From contig CAMDOT010000033.1 in assembly GCA_945903635.1 (NCBI GenBank), positions 1 to 35,990 of the forward strand: a stretch of DNA of 35,990 nt, in the 5' to 3' direction. Positions 8,648 through 17,053 of the stretch are shown here, in pieces. Position numbers and translations under genes: made by a program. How positions within the stretch are numbered: the first letter of the stretch is position 1; the number at the start of each line of letters is the position of its first letter. The notes under the pieces were generated by a model that worked only from the letters and a program-made list of their open reading frames with translations, was not told where the DNA came from and did not search any database. The DNA comes from Rhizobium sp. Q54. GTDB lineage: Bacteria; Pseudomonadota; Alphaproteobacteria; Reyranellales; Reyranellaceae.

Positions 8648-9631
8648 ATGTCCTTTTACGATCAGAACCGGCCGTTTGGGGCCCCTTTGAGTGCCCGCGA
8701 GGCGTTGCCGGTCGACGGCCTTAGTTGGGCCGACGCGGCCTATTACAAACGGATCAACGGCGATGGATTTCACCCGCCCGCCCATATGCGCGGAATGACC
8801 CTGGCGCAGCTCGAGGCGAAGGCCCGCGAGGAGACCCGCGAGGCGCGCGAGGCCGAGGAGGCGCGGCAGAGCGCGGCGCGCATCGAAGCGGCGCCGAAGT
8901 CGATCGAGCGCGCGCTGCTCGATCCGCCGTCGCCCAAGCGGGCGAAACCGCAGCACGGCTGGCGGCAGCGGGTGCGCTTTCTCAACCAGTTCAAGCGCTG
9001 CGGCAGCTATCGCGAGGCGGCGGCGCGCATCGGCGTCGACGAGAGCACGGTGCGGCGCTGGCGCGCCAAGTTCCCGGCCTTCCGCGCGCGCTGCGATATG
9101 ATTTTGGCCGAGCGTTTCCGGGAGAAGTCCGACGATCTGAAGCTGCGCGCGGGTGAGCCGCGCACGCGGCCGTATTTCTTCAAGGGCAAGCAGATCGGAG
9201 AGCAGGTGATCCACGATGACCGCGCGCTGATGTTCCTGCTGAAGCTGGAGGACGCCCAGCGTGCCCGCGCCGAGGCGCGCGAGGAACGGCGCGAACAGCG
9301 GGCGCACGAGATCCGGCTGAAGGAGATGGAGATCGAGGCGCGCCGTGCAGAAAAGCCTGCTCCGGAAATGCCCGCTTCTGCCGCGCATTCGGTAGCACCC
9401 GCCGAGTCCGAATCACCGGCTGAGATCAAAGACTTGTCGGCCGTTCCGGCGGACATCGCACCTCCCGAGGTTGTGGAGGCACTCATGACCCCCTCCGGCC
9501 CTTCGGGCCACCTCCCCCGAGACGGGGGAGGAGAAGATTCGAATTCCTCCCCCGTCTCGGGGGAGGTGCCTCCGCAGGGGGCGGAGGGGGTCGGGACTCC
9601 CGATACGGACGAGAAGAACGATGCCTCGTGA
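8648..9631 (+). CDS. HTH protein resembling phage terminase small subunits (family copy 1)
   Basis: 327 residues. Residues 24-64 (GLSWADAAYYKRINGDGFHP, HMRGMTLAQLEAKA) form a conserved N-terminal module. A coiled, arginine/glutamate-rich linker follows, then a homeodomain-like HTH at 105-150 (GSYREAAARIGVDESTVRRW), and a short module PYFFKGKQIGEQ...RALMFLLKLED (~175-202). All three modules recur in the same order in the protein at 23599, so the two are paralogues. The HTH plus ALMFLL segment resembles small-terminase-like proteins common in Alphaproteobacteria; no large terminase or phage genes are nearby. The last ~47 residues include translated palindromic repeat DNA (9487-9592). AGGAG precedes the ATG. 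The 3' end overlaps the kinase by 11 bases. Confidence 0.75.
   Translation: MSFYDQNRPFGAPLSAREALPVDGLSWADAAYYKRINGDGFHPPAHMRGMTLAQLEAKAREETREAREAEEARQSAARIEAAPKSIERALLDPPSPKRAKPQHGWRQRVRFLNQFKRCGSYREAAARIGVDESTVRRWRAKFPAFRARCDMILAERFREKSDDLKLRAGEPRTRPYFFKGKQIGEQVIHDDRALMFLLKLEDAQRARAEAREERREQRAHEIRLKEMEIEARRAEKPAPEMPASAAHSVAPAESESPAEIKDLSAVPADIAPPEVVEALMTPSGPSGHLPRDGGGEDSNSSPVSGEVPPQGAEGVGTPDTDEKNDAS
9487..9592. repeat. 106-bp nested palindromic element inside a coding region
   Basis: The outer arms GACCCCCTCCG (9487-9497) and CGGAGGGGGTC (9582-9592) are perfect inverted repeats. Within them two 24-base arms (9509-9532 and 9545-9568) are exact reverse complements around a 12-base centre, and each arm is itself a near-palindrome of the CCTCCCCCGAGACGGGGGAGG type. 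It can fold into a very stable cruciform or hairpin. It is read through in frame and encodes residues ~280-315 of the HTH protein. It resembles the short mobile palindromes dispersed in many alphaproteobacterial genomes. Confidence 0.85.
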
Positions 9632-10148
9632 ACTGATCGCCCTCTGTGGCCTGGCCTTCTCCGGCAAGTCGACGATCGCCCGCCAGGTTGCGGCCGCTAC
9701 CGGCGCCGAGCTGATCTCCCATGACGCGATCAATAAAGCGCGCGATTTCGACGGCGGCACGGTGATCGCCGATGCCGAATGGGAGAAGACCAGCCTGATG
9801 GCCGCGGCGACGGCGCGTGCCGTGCTGGCGTCGGGCCGCAGCGTCGTGGTCGACGACACCTTCTCGCATCGGTTCCTGCGTCAGCGCTTCGCCGCGGTGG
9901 CCAGGGCGTCGGGCGCGCCCTTCGTGTTGCTGTTCGTCGACACACCGCTTGCCGTCATCGAGGCGCGCATCGCGGAAAATGCGCGCACAGGTGAGCGCGG
10001 CCACATCGCCCCAGACGTCTTTGCCCATCACCGCGACCGCTTCCAGTTTCCCGGCGACGACGAACGCCCAGTGCGGCTCGTGGATGTCGGCGACCTCGAT
10101 CTATGGCTAGCAGCACGAAGAGTGGATAACGTGCATCAACAGACGTGA
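9621..10148 (+). CDS. P-loop kinase-like ATPase (AAA_33/zeta-toxin-like fold)
   Basis: 175 residues. Walker A is GLAFSGKST (10-18), then a substrate-side ISHDAINK, a Walker-B-like SVVVDDTFSH (~77), and a lid region with arginines (EARIAENARTGERGHI). This is the layout of small P-loop kinases of the AAA_33 type, which phosphorylate small molecules, RNA ends or nucleotide sugars. It lacks the size and partner expected of a zeta toxin. It overlaps the HTH gene by 11 bases and shares its transcript, so the HTH promoter controls it. The substrate is unknown. Confidence 0.75.
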   Translation: MPRELIALCGLAFSGKSTIARQVAAATGAELISHDAINKARDFDGGTVIADAEWEKTSLMAAATARAVLASGRSVVVDDTFSHRFLRQRFAAVARASGAPFVLLFVDTPLAVIEARIAENARTGERGHIAPDVFAHHRDRFQFPGDDERPVRLVDVGDLDLWLAARRVDNVHQQT

Positions 10149-10180
10149 TCATGTCTCAATGTGCAAAGGAGGGAACAACG

Positions 10181-10780
10181 ATGAAACTTTTGCCATACAT
10201 TGTCACAGCGGCATTCGTGGCGGCTCCTCCGGTCGCTGCGTTGGCGTGGGCTCAGGATACGACAATGGTTCTGACACAAGAGAAATCCTCTTCCCGCGTT
10301 TTCGGCGTGACGATTATTGGAGCGCCCAAATTGGAGACTCTCGAGCTCGTCTACAACGCCGGCGTGGATTGGATTGAAGACGCTTCCAAGTCCGCCACCG
10401 TACGCGTAAAGAAAATGTGCATGGCGCGACGGCAAGCGGGTGGATGGAGCGTTACGGTCAGTTATGACTGCGACGTCGGGAGCTGTCCTTCCTCGCCGCG
10501 GCGCAACGACTCCGACGAATCGACAAAAAATGAGCGGCAAGCTTTGCCGCCTAAACGCACGCCGCATCCGCCGCCTCGCATGCCGCCGCCGGCAGGGCAG
10601 GTCGACGTGACGACAATTTTGCACTCGGAGCGCTGGGCCACTCGGGAACTCGCCTACAAAGCTGGCAAGGCTTGGGTCGATGATCCTAAACACGACATTA
10701 TGCGCATGGAGAATATGTGCCTCGATCAACGCCCAAATGGACGATGGCAAGCGTCGATAAGCTACGTCCACTCACCTTGA
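10181..10780 (+). CDS. Secreted protein with an internal duplication, function unknown
   Basis: 199 residues from an ATG with a strong AAAGGAGGG site (10166-10173); earlier in-frame starts at 10145 and 10151 would disrupt the signal peptide (KLLPYIVTAAFVAAPPVAAL, AWA). The mature protein has two related modules separated by a proline-rich linker (PPKRTPHPPPRMPPPAGQ). The first is LETLELVYNAGVDWIED then MCMARRQAGGWSVTVSY; the second is WATRELAYKAGKAWVDD then MCLDQRPNGRWQASISY. Its GC content is visibly lower than its neighbours, suggesting transfer. It is separated from the kinase by 32 bases. Confidence 0.7.
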   Translation: MKLLPYIVTAAFVAAPPVAALAWAQDTTMVLTQEKSSSRVFGVTIIGAPKLETLELVYNAGVDWIEDASKSATVRVKKMCMARRQAGGWSVTVSYDCDVGSCPSSPRRNDSDESTKNERQALPPKRTPHPPPRMPPPAGQVDVTTILHSERWATRELAYKAGKAWVDDPKHDIMRMENMCLDQRPNGRWQASISYVHSP

Positions 10781-10836
10781 GTGGTGACACCGTCGCTGCC
10801 CCTTGGACTGAACGCTGTACCGTGTAAGTTGAAGCA

Positions 10837-12222
10837 ATGACCTCCATTCACGACATGACCGCGGTCGAGTTGCTGGCCGCCTACAAAACCAAGAAGCTCT
10901 CGCCGGTCGAAGCCGTCGAGGGCGTGATCGCCCGCATCGAAGCTTGGGAGCCGAAGCTGAAAGCGCTCTACGCGCCGGACTTTGGCGCCGCGCGCAAGGC
11001 CGCGCAGGAGTCCGAGAAGCGCTGGCAGAAGGGCACACCTCAGGGCGCGCTCGACGGCGTGCCGATCACCATCAAAGAGAACATCGCCACCCAGGGCGTG
11101 CCGGTGCCGCTTGGCACGGCGGCCACCGAACTGGTGCCGGCGGCTTCGGATGCGCCGGCATCGGCGCGGGTGCGCGAGGCAGGCGCGGTCATCCTCGCCA
11201 AGACCACCATGCCCGACTACGGCATGCTGTCGTCGGGCCGCAGCTCGTTCCATCCGCTCACGCGCAATCCCTGGAACCTCGCGTGGAATCCCGGCGGCTC
11301 CAGCGCGGGCGCGGGCGCGGCGGCGGCTGCCGGTTATGGCCCGCTGCATCTCGGCACCGACATCGGCGGCTCGGTGCGCCTGCCCGCCTGCTGGAATGGA
11401 ATTTTTACCCTAAAGCCCAGCCTCGGCCGCGTGCCGGTCGATCCGCCGTTCTTCGGCCGCGCTGTCGGGCCGATGACACGCACCGTCGCGGACTCCGCGC
11501 TGCTGATGGCCGAACTTTATAAGCCCGACGCGCGCGACCACATGAGCCTGCCGCCCGCGACCATCGATTGGAGCGCCGGCCCGCTCGATCCCAAGGGTTT
11601 GAAGATCGGCCTGCATCTCGATGCGGGTTCGGGCCTGCCGGTCGATGCCGAGACAAAGGCCGCGATCGAGGCGGCGGCCAAGCTGTTCGCCGATGCCGGC
11701 GCTAAGATAGAGACCGTGCCGCCATTCCTGTCGCCCGAGATGCTGCACCTGCAAGATCTCTTCTGGCGGGTGCGGAGTTGGGTCGATTTCTCCGCGCTCC
11801 CGCACGCGCGGCAGGCCAAGGTGCTGCCCTTCATCGCCGATTGGTGCCGCGGCGGCGCCGACGTTTCGGGTGCTGCCGTAATCAAGGGCGTGAACAATTA
11901 CATGGCGATCCGGGCGGCGGCGACGCGCGCCACCCAGCCCTTCGACTTCGTGCTGTCGCCGGTGTCGCCGGTGCCGACCTACAACGCCGAGTGGGAGACG
12001 CCGACCAACGACGTCAACCGGCCGCTCGAACACATCTCCTTCACCATGCCCTACAACATGAGCGAACAGCCGGCGTCGTCGATCAACTGCGGCTACACCA
12101 AGGAAGGCAAGCCCATCGGCCTGCAAATCGCCGGCCACCGTTTCGACGACACAGGAGTCATGAGGTTGTCACGCTGGTTCGAGGGAGCACGCGGCCCGCA
12201 GAAGAAGTGGCCGGAGCCGTGA
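10837..12222 (+). CDS. Amidase signature family hydrolase
   Basis: 461 residues. The Ser-cisSer-Lys triad is fully present: K80 in PITIKEN, S155 in NPGGSSAG, and the nucleophile S179 in GTDIGGSVRLPA. The spacings 75 and 24 equal those of fatty acid amide hydrolase. It therefore hydrolyses a C-N amide bond. It is not clearly GatA, because no gatB or gatC adjoins and glutamyl-tRNA amidotransferase motifs were not seen. The C-terminal GYTKEGKPIGLQIAG is the usual family ending. The downstream FAD dehydrogenase and racemase-like genes suggest a catabolic cluster. Confidence 0.9.
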   Translation: MTSIHDMTAVELLAAYKTKKLSPVEAVEGVIARIEAWEPKLKALYAPDFGAARKAAQESEKRWQKGTPQGALDGVPITIKENIATQGVPVPLGTAATELVPAASDAPASARVREAGAVILAKTTMPDYGMLSSGRSSFHPLTRNPWNLAWNPGGSSAGAGAAAAAGYGPLHLGTDIGGSVRLPACWNGIFTLKPSLGRVPVDPPFFGRAVGPMTRTVADSALLMAELYKPDARDHMSLPPATIDWSAGPLDPKGLKIGLHLDAGSGLPVDAETKAAIEAAAKLFADAGAKIETVPPFLSPEMLHLQDLFWRVRSWVDFSALPHARQAKVLPFIADWCRGGADVSGAAVIKGVNNYMAIRAAATRATQPFDFVLSPVSPVPTYNAEWETPTNDVNRPLEHISFTMPYNMSEQPASSINCGYTKEGKPIGLQIAGHRFDDTGVMRLSRWFEGARGPQKKWPEP

Positions 12223-12226
12223 TCTC

Positions 12227-12365
12227 CCGTCGTCCCGACCGAAGCGCCGAAGGCGCGCAGTGGAGGAACCTTCTCTCAATTGCAAAGCCGGGTGTTGCGG
12301 AGACAAGGTCCCTCCACTCCGCTTCGCTCAAGCGCGAACATGGTTCGCGCGAGTCGGGACGACGG
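12227..12365. repeat. 139-bp element with perfect 13-bp inverted terminal repeats
   Basis: CCGTCGTCCCGAC at 12227-12239 and GTCGGGACGACGG at 12353-12365 are perfect inverted repeats. Internal partial complements include GTGGAGGAACCTTCTCT (12260) against a later AAGGTCCCTCCAC (12305-12317), and GCGCCGAAGGCGC is itself a small hairpin. The element fills the whole gap between the amidase stop and the next ATG at 12371. It has no gene of its own and looks like a non-autonomous dispersed palindromic repeat. Confidence 0.8.
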
Positions 12366-12370
12366 GGACG

Positions 12371-13972
12371 ATGAGCAGCGCACCCCTCGACTGCGACGTG
12401 ATCGTCGTCGGCTCCGGCGCGGCCGGTCTGTCGGCGGCGCTGGCGGCTGCCCACGATGGCGCGCGCGTCGTCGTGCTGGAGAAGTCGCGCTGGCTGGGCG
12501 GCACCACGGCGATGTCGGGCGCCGGCACCTGGGTGCCGGGCAACCATCATATGAAGGCGGCGGGTATCGCCGATTCGCCCGAGGAGACTCTCGCCTACAT
12601 AAGGGGCGTGTCGCCGCCGGATTGGCAGGAGGATGAAGACGAGCTGTGGCAGGTGCTGGCCGAGCAGTCGGCGCCGATGCTGAAGTTCCTCGAGGACGAG
12701 ACACCGCTGCGCTTCGAACTCGTCAATCATCCCGACCTCTATGCCGAGGCGCAGGGCGGCAAGCCGTTCGGACGCATGGTGTCGGCCCGGCCGATCAGCC
12801 GCTTTCTTCTGGGCCGCCTGTGGAACCGCGTGCGCCCCTCGGTGAAGACGCAGCTCTTCACCTATCGTGAACTGGTCGACGGCGTTTTGAAGAACCCGGT
12901 GCGCGGCGCGCTCGGCATGGCGCCCACTCTACTGTGGCGGCTGCTGACGGCGTCCGTCGGCGCCGGCAATGCGCTCGTCACCGGTCTCGCGCGCGGCTGC
13001 CTCGACAAGGGTTGCACCCTCCTGCTCGAAGCGCCGGTGACGCGGCTGGTGATGGACGGTGATTCCGTCGCGGGCGTCGAGGCCACGATCGAGGGCGAGA
13101 AACGCACGATCCGCGCTGTGCGCGGCGTGGTGCTGGCGACCGGCGGCTTCGACTGGAACCGCGGGCTGATGGAAAAGCACTTCCCCGGACTCGACCTCAC
13201 CGGCGCGCCCGACACCAACACCGGCGACGGCCAGGCGATGGCGGCCGAGGCCGGCGCGGAACTCGCGCACATGGACCAGGCGCTGATCTCGCCCGCGACC
13301 TTCACGACCTACGAGGGCCGCCGCCATGCCCAGCCGCTGCTGGAAACCTATGCGCCGCACGTCATCCTGGTGAACCGCCACGCAAAGCGGTTCGTGAGCG
13401 AAGGCAGTCCGGCGCTGGGCGTGGCGGTCGACGAACGCGGCCCCGACGGCAAGCCGATGCACCTGCCGGCGTGGCGCATCTTCGATGCGCGCTACGCCAA
13501 GGCGATGACGCTCTCCATGCACTTCGGTTCGAAGGAGAAGGGTTTCATCCGCAAGGCCGACTCCATCGAGGCGCTGGCGGCGGAGGTCGGGCTCGATTCG
13601 CAGGCGCTGCGCGCCACCGTAGATCGCTTCAACGGTTGGTCGAAGGAGGGCGTCGATCGCGACTTCCGTCGCGGCGAGACGGTGTGGGAGCGTTTCTATA
13701 CCAAGGACCGCGCGCTCGGCACGGTGGAGGTCGGGCCGTTTTATGCAGCACCTTTCCTCTATGTCAGCCTGGGCACCAAGGGCGGGCCGCGCACCAACCG
13801 GCATGGCCAGGTGCTGCGTCCCGACCGCAGTGTGATCGGCGGGCTCTACTGCGCCGGCCTTGCCGCGGCGAGCCCGATCGGCACCAAGGCGGTCGGCGCC
13901 GGCACGACCATCGGTCCCTACCTCACCTTCGGTTACGTGGCCGGCAAGGCGATCGCGCGGCGCAATGTCTGA
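12371..13972 (+). CDS. FAD-dependent dehydrogenase, fumarate reductase/3-ketosteroid dehydrogenase-like
   Basis: 533 residues; the ATG at 12371 is chosen because upstream in-frame sequence is the repeat element. The FAD Rossmann motif is VIVVGSGAAGLSAALAAA with E36 in VVVLEKS, then GGTTAMSGAGTW, a second FAD segment RGVVLATGGFDWN, and the C-terminal closing block GLYCAGLAAASPIGTKAVGA with GTTIGPYLTFGYVAG. This is the FAD_binding_2 family, which oxidises or reduces C=C bonds. Steroid dehydrogenase annotation is common for it but the substrate is not determined here. It overlaps the next gene by 8 bases. Confidence 0.85.
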   Translation: MSSAPLDCDVIVVGSGAAGLSAALAAAHDGARVVVLEKSRWLGGTTAMSGAGTWVPGNHHMKAAGIADSPEETLAYIRGVSPPDWQEDEDELWQVLAEQSAPMLKFLEDETPLRFELVNHPDLYAEAQGGKPFGRMVSARPISRFLLGRLWNRVRPSVKTQLFTYRELVDGVLKNPVRGALGMAPTLLWRLLTASVGAGNALVTGLARGCLDKGCTLLLEAPVTRLVMDGDSVAGVEATIEGEKRTIRAVRGVVLATGGFDWNRGLMEKHFPGLDLTGAPDTNTGDGQAMAAEAGAELAHMDQALISPATFTTYEGRRHAQPLLETYAPHVILVNRHAKRFVSEGSPALGVAVDERGPDGKPMHLPAWRIFDARYAKAMTLSMHFGSKEKGFIRKADSIEALAAEVGLDSQALRATVDRFNGWSKEGVDRDFRRGETVWERFYTKDRALGTVEVGPFYAAPFLYVSLGTKGGPRTNRHGQVLRPDRSVIGGLYCAGLAAASPIGTKAVGAGTTIGPYLTFGYVAGKAIARRNV

Positions 13973-14648
13973 TGATCGTTCCCCTCTTGGTATCCTGATG
14001 CTCGACACGCGCTTTCCGCGCATCGTGGGCGACATCGGAAATGCGGCTTCCTACGACTTCCCGGTGATCTTCCGGAAGATGGAAGGCATCGGCTCGTCGG
14101 ACGCCGTGACGACGCATCCAGACCGGCCGCGCGTGCTGGCCGCACTCAAGGCCAACGCCGAAGCGCTGGCGGCCGAAGGTGCGGTCGGCCTCTCGACGAG
14201 CTGCGGCTTCCTGGCGCTCTATCAGGACGATCTATCGGCTGTGTCGCCGGTGCCGGTCGCGACCTCGGCGTTGCTGCACATCAAGGCATTGAAGGGCCGC
14301 AAGGTCGGTGTGATCACGGCGTCGGCGAAGAACCTCACGCCTGCACATTTCGAGGCGGTCGGCGCGCCCGGCGACACGCCGTTCGTGGGATTGCCCGAGG
14401 ACTCCTCGTTTGCCGGCACGTTCCTGCGCAATGGATTGACGCTCGATCGTGATGTCGTGGAGCGTGAAGTCGTGGCGGCGGGACGCGACCTCGTTTCGAA
14501 GCATCCCGGCATCGATACCGTCGTGCTCGAATGCACCAACCTGCCGCCGTACAAGCAGGCGTTGGAGAAGGATCTTGGCCTGCCGGTGTACGACGTGCTC
14601 GATCTGTTGCGCGGCTTTTATGCCGGTCTCGGCAGCAGCCGGCGATAG
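13965..14648 (+). CDS. Aspartate/glutamate racemase-family protein
   Basis: 227 residues from the ATG that overlaps the FAD gene stop. The two catalytic-type cysteines are present in the right settings: C80 in LSTSCGFLALYQ and C190 in VLECTNLPPYK. The intervening VSPVPVATSALL and GRKVGVITAS match the Rossmann-like racemase/arylmalonate decarboxylase superfamily. Family members racemise amino acids, hydantoins or decarboxylate arylmalonates. Next to an amidase and a dehydrogenase it could act on a degradation intermediate. Its 3' end overlaps the convergent carrier gene by 31 bases. Confidence 0.8.
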   Translation: MSDDRSPLGILMLDTRFPRIVGDIGNAASYDFPVIFRKMEGIGSSDAVTTHPDRPRVLAALKANAEALAAEGAVGLSTSCGFLALYQDDLSAVSPVPVATSALLHIKALKGRKVGVITASAKNLTPAHFEAVGAPGDTPFVGLPEDSSFAGTFLRNGLTLDRDVVEREVVAAGRDLVSKHPGIDTVVLECTNLPPYKQALEKDLGLPVYDVLDLLRGFYAGLGSSRR

Positions 14649-15559
14649 AGCGGCTGCAGCAGGGTGGGGATGATGTAGATCGGGAACTGCACCGCGGCGA
14701 TGAACAGGAAGATGTCGGGATCCGCCGTCACCGGCAGCACCGCCATCAGCAGCGCATTGTGCCGGCCGCCGGAGCAGTAGCCCGCCGTGAGGGCGGTGAG
14801 ACGGTCGAGAAACGGCAGGCTCACGAGGGTCATCACGAGATTGCACAGCAGCATGCCGGCGAAGGCGCCGCCGACGAAGCCCACGAGTTTCAGCGGTTCG
14901 GCCAGGGCGCGGGCCACGACGCCGTCCATCAGCGGGATGGCGAAGACCATCAGCACCGCCACCGACAGGCCATCGAGGGTGCTGCCCGACTGGGTGAGCC
15001 TGGGTCCCAGGAAGCGGCGGATGGCGAGACCGCCCAGGAGTCCGAGGACCGCGGTGAGGGCGAGGCGCAGGCTGAGGTCGAGGACGCTGATCTTCAGATC
15101 AAGGCCGAGCAGCCAGAGCGCCAGCGGCGGCAGGGTGAAGGGAACGAAGACGTTGGTGAACAAGGTCAGCAACAGGGCGAGCGAGGAGTCGAGCCGCAGG
15201 TACCCGGCGGTCGTGGCGGCCGAGATGATGCCCGGCGCCATGGCGCTGAGGCAGAGCGCGGCGATCAGGCCGGGCCACAGGCCGATCGCCTGCCAGATCG
15301 GCCAGACGATCATCGGCACCGCCAGGAGATTGAGCAGCGCCAGCACGATCGCGAGGCCGGGACGCCGGATCAGGATGGCCAGCCGCGGCCAGTCGGTGCG
15401 GGCGAGCGTCAGCGCCAGCAGCACCACGGCCAGTGGCCACACCAGCGGTCGCGCGGCGGCGGCGATGTCCTGGAACAGCAGGCCCAATCCGAGCGAGAAG
15501 GGCAGCAGCGTCGTGGCGCGGCCACCCATGCGCCGCAAAACGTGAACGACCGGATTCAT
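14618..15559 (-). CDS. Bile acid:sodium symporter-like membrane carrier
   Basis: 313 residues from the ATG at 15559; a GTG three codons earlier is possible. Nine to ten hydrophobic spans fill the protein, e.g. PLVWPLAVVLLALTLA, LAIVLALLNLLAVPMIVWPI, LALLLTLFTNVFVPFTLPPL and DIFLFIAAVQFPIYIIPTLL. The pair of re-entrant-like helices (APGIISAATTAGYLRLD and TAGYCSGGRHNALLMAVL) resembles the crossover of the SBF/BASS fold. The carried solute is unknown. It is divergent from the peptidase gene with only 17 bases between the starts, so the promoters must overlap coding sequence or be leaderless. Confidence 0.7.
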   Translation of the reverse strand: MNPVVHVLRRMGGRATTLLPFSLGLGLLFQDIAAAARPLVWPLAVVLLALTLARTDWPRLAILIRRPGLAIVLALLNLLAVPMIVWPIWQAIGLWPGLIAALCLSAMAPGIISAATTAGYLRLDSSLALLLTLFTNVFVPFTLPPLALWLLGLDLKISVLDLSLRLALTAVLGLLGGLAIRRFLGPRLTQSGSTLDGLSVAVLMVFAIPLMDGVVARALAEPLKLVGFVGGAFAGMLLCNLVMTLVSLPFLDRLTALTAGYCSGGRHNALLMAVLPVTADPDIFLFIAAVQFPIYIIPTLLQPLYRRLLPRPA

Positions 15560-15576
15560 TGCGCCCACGTTAGCAC

Positions 15577-17043
15577 ATGGTAGCGTCGATCATGTTCCGG
15601 CGAACCGTGCTTGTGGCATTACTGCTCTCCTTTCCTGCAGGGGCCCAGCCGGTGACGGCGCCCGACTGCACGGTCGACGGCAGCCTGACGCAAAGCGGCG
15701 GCTTGAAACTCGAGATCGTCTATCGCTGCCGCTCGGGCGAGGCGCTCACCTTCCAGGGCGACGGTAACCTGGTGGCGTCGAACGTGCAGTGGTTCCGCGA
15801 CGGATCGGCTACCGCGCAGCCGATCGCGCCCGGTGGCTGGCGGGTCGAGTCGGTGAAGGGCGTCGTCGAGGCGCATTACGGTTTCGACTTGAGCGCCTAT
15901 GCCCGCGCCGTCGACTCGCCATCGAAGGCCGTGCTGCGCGGCGAAGGCGTGATCTCGCTGCTGTCGGGATGGCTGCTCGAACCGTTCGGCTACACGCACC
16001 TGCCCACGATCGACATCCGCATGACGACCGCGCCGGGCCTGGTCTTCGCCTCGGGCCTGCCCAAGGTGGGCGACGCCTGGCGTCTCGCCGGCGCCAACCT
16101 GCGCTTTGCCGGCTACACGGTGCTGGGCCGCCTCGACCTGGAAGATCTCGCCGTGCCGTTGCCGGGCTCGCTGCGGCCGGGCGAGAAGAAGGGCGAGGGC
16201 GTGCTACGGCTCGCGCTGCTCGAGGGTTTCAGTGCCGCCGAGCGCGCCAACCTGGTCGATTGGGTGCAACGCACCGCCGAAGCCGAAGCCAATTACTGGC
16301 AGGGCTTCACCGCCAGGCAGATGCTGGTCGTCCTCGTGCCCGTGCCGTCACGCCGCGGCATCGGCTATGGCCGCACCGTGCCGGGTGGCGGCCCGACGGT
16401 GATGATCGAGGTCGGCGCCGACATGGACCAGCGCCGCCTGTTCGGCGACTGGGTGCTGGTGCACGAGCTGATCCATACCGGCATGGCCTTCATCCGCGGC
16501 CGCAGCACCTGGTTCATGGAAGGGGCCGCGACCTACATCGAGCCGATCATCCGCGCCCGCGCCGGCTGGAAGACCGAGGAAGAGGTGTGGCGCGAATGGG
16601 TGACCGACATGCCGCAGGGCGTGCGGGCTTTTACCCGCGGTTTGGGTGAGGCATCCGGCCGCGAGAATTACTGGGCCGGCGCTCTCTTCATGCTGCTGGC
16701 CGACATGGAAATCCGCCGCGCCACCGACGGCGCCAAGGGCCTCGAGGATTGCCTGGGCGGCGTGCTGTGGAGCGGCCTCGACGGTTCGCAACGCGCCACG
16801 CTCGACGCCTATGCCGCGATCTGCGATCGCGCCACCGGCACGACTGTGTTGCGCGGCCTGATTGACCGTTACGTCGTGGGCGCCCGTCCCGTCGATCTCG
16901 CCGCCGTGTGGCGCGACCTCGGCATCGCTATGGTGGGCAACCGCATCGTATTCGACGACGCAGCGCCCGATGCGCGCTGGCGCAAGATGATCGTCATGGG
17001 CATGCGGCCGACGCCGCGCGTGCCGCTTCCCTGGGGCAACTAG
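15577..17043 (+). CDS. Secreted gluzincin-type metallopeptidase, M61-like
   Basis: 488 residues from the first ATG; ATG at 15592 gives a tidier signal peptide (FRRTVLVALLLSFPAGAQP). The zinc site is VLVHELIHTG (H296, E297, H300) with a downstream glutamate in WFMEGAATY (E315), the HExxH...E arrangement of gluzincins. The region before it resembles the beta-rich N-terminal part of M61 glycyl aminopeptidases. No PDZ domain follows, unlike standard M61 enzymes. Mature protein should act in the periplasm or outside. Cysteines at ~31 and ~51 could pair. Confidence 0.75.
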   Translation: MVASIMFRRTVLVALLLSFPAGAQPVTAPDCTVDGSLTQSGGLKLEIVYRCRSGEALTFQGDGNLVASNVQWFRDGSATAQPIAPGGWRVESVKGVVEAHYGFDLSAYARAVDSPSKAVLRGEGVISLLSGWLLEPFGYTHLPTIDIRMTTAPGLVFASGLPKVGDAWRLAGANLRFAGYTVLGRLDLEDLAVPLPGSLRPGEKKGEGVLRLALLEGFSAAERANLVDWVQRTAEAEANYWQGFTARQMLVVLVPVPSRRGIGYGRTVPGGGPTVMIEVGADMDQRRLFGDWVLVHELIHTGMAFIRGRSTWFMEGAATYIEPIIRARAGWKTEEEVWREWVTDMPQGVRAFTRGLGEASGRENYWAGALFMLLADMEIRRATDGAKGLEDCLGGVLWSGLDGSQRATLDAYAAICDRATGTTVLRGLIDRYVVGARPVDLAAVWRDLGIAMVGNRIVFDDAAPDARWRKMIVMGMRPTPRVPLPWGN

Positions 17044-17053
17044 GCAAGGGGCC

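Noticed and set aside
8648..9631. Prophage call from the small-terminase-like protein
   Set aside because: No large terminase, portal, capsid, tail or integrase gene is near either copy.
12260..12370. In-frame N-terminal extension of the FAD dehydrogenase
   Set aside because: It consists of the inverted-repeat element; the conserved protein starts at 12371.
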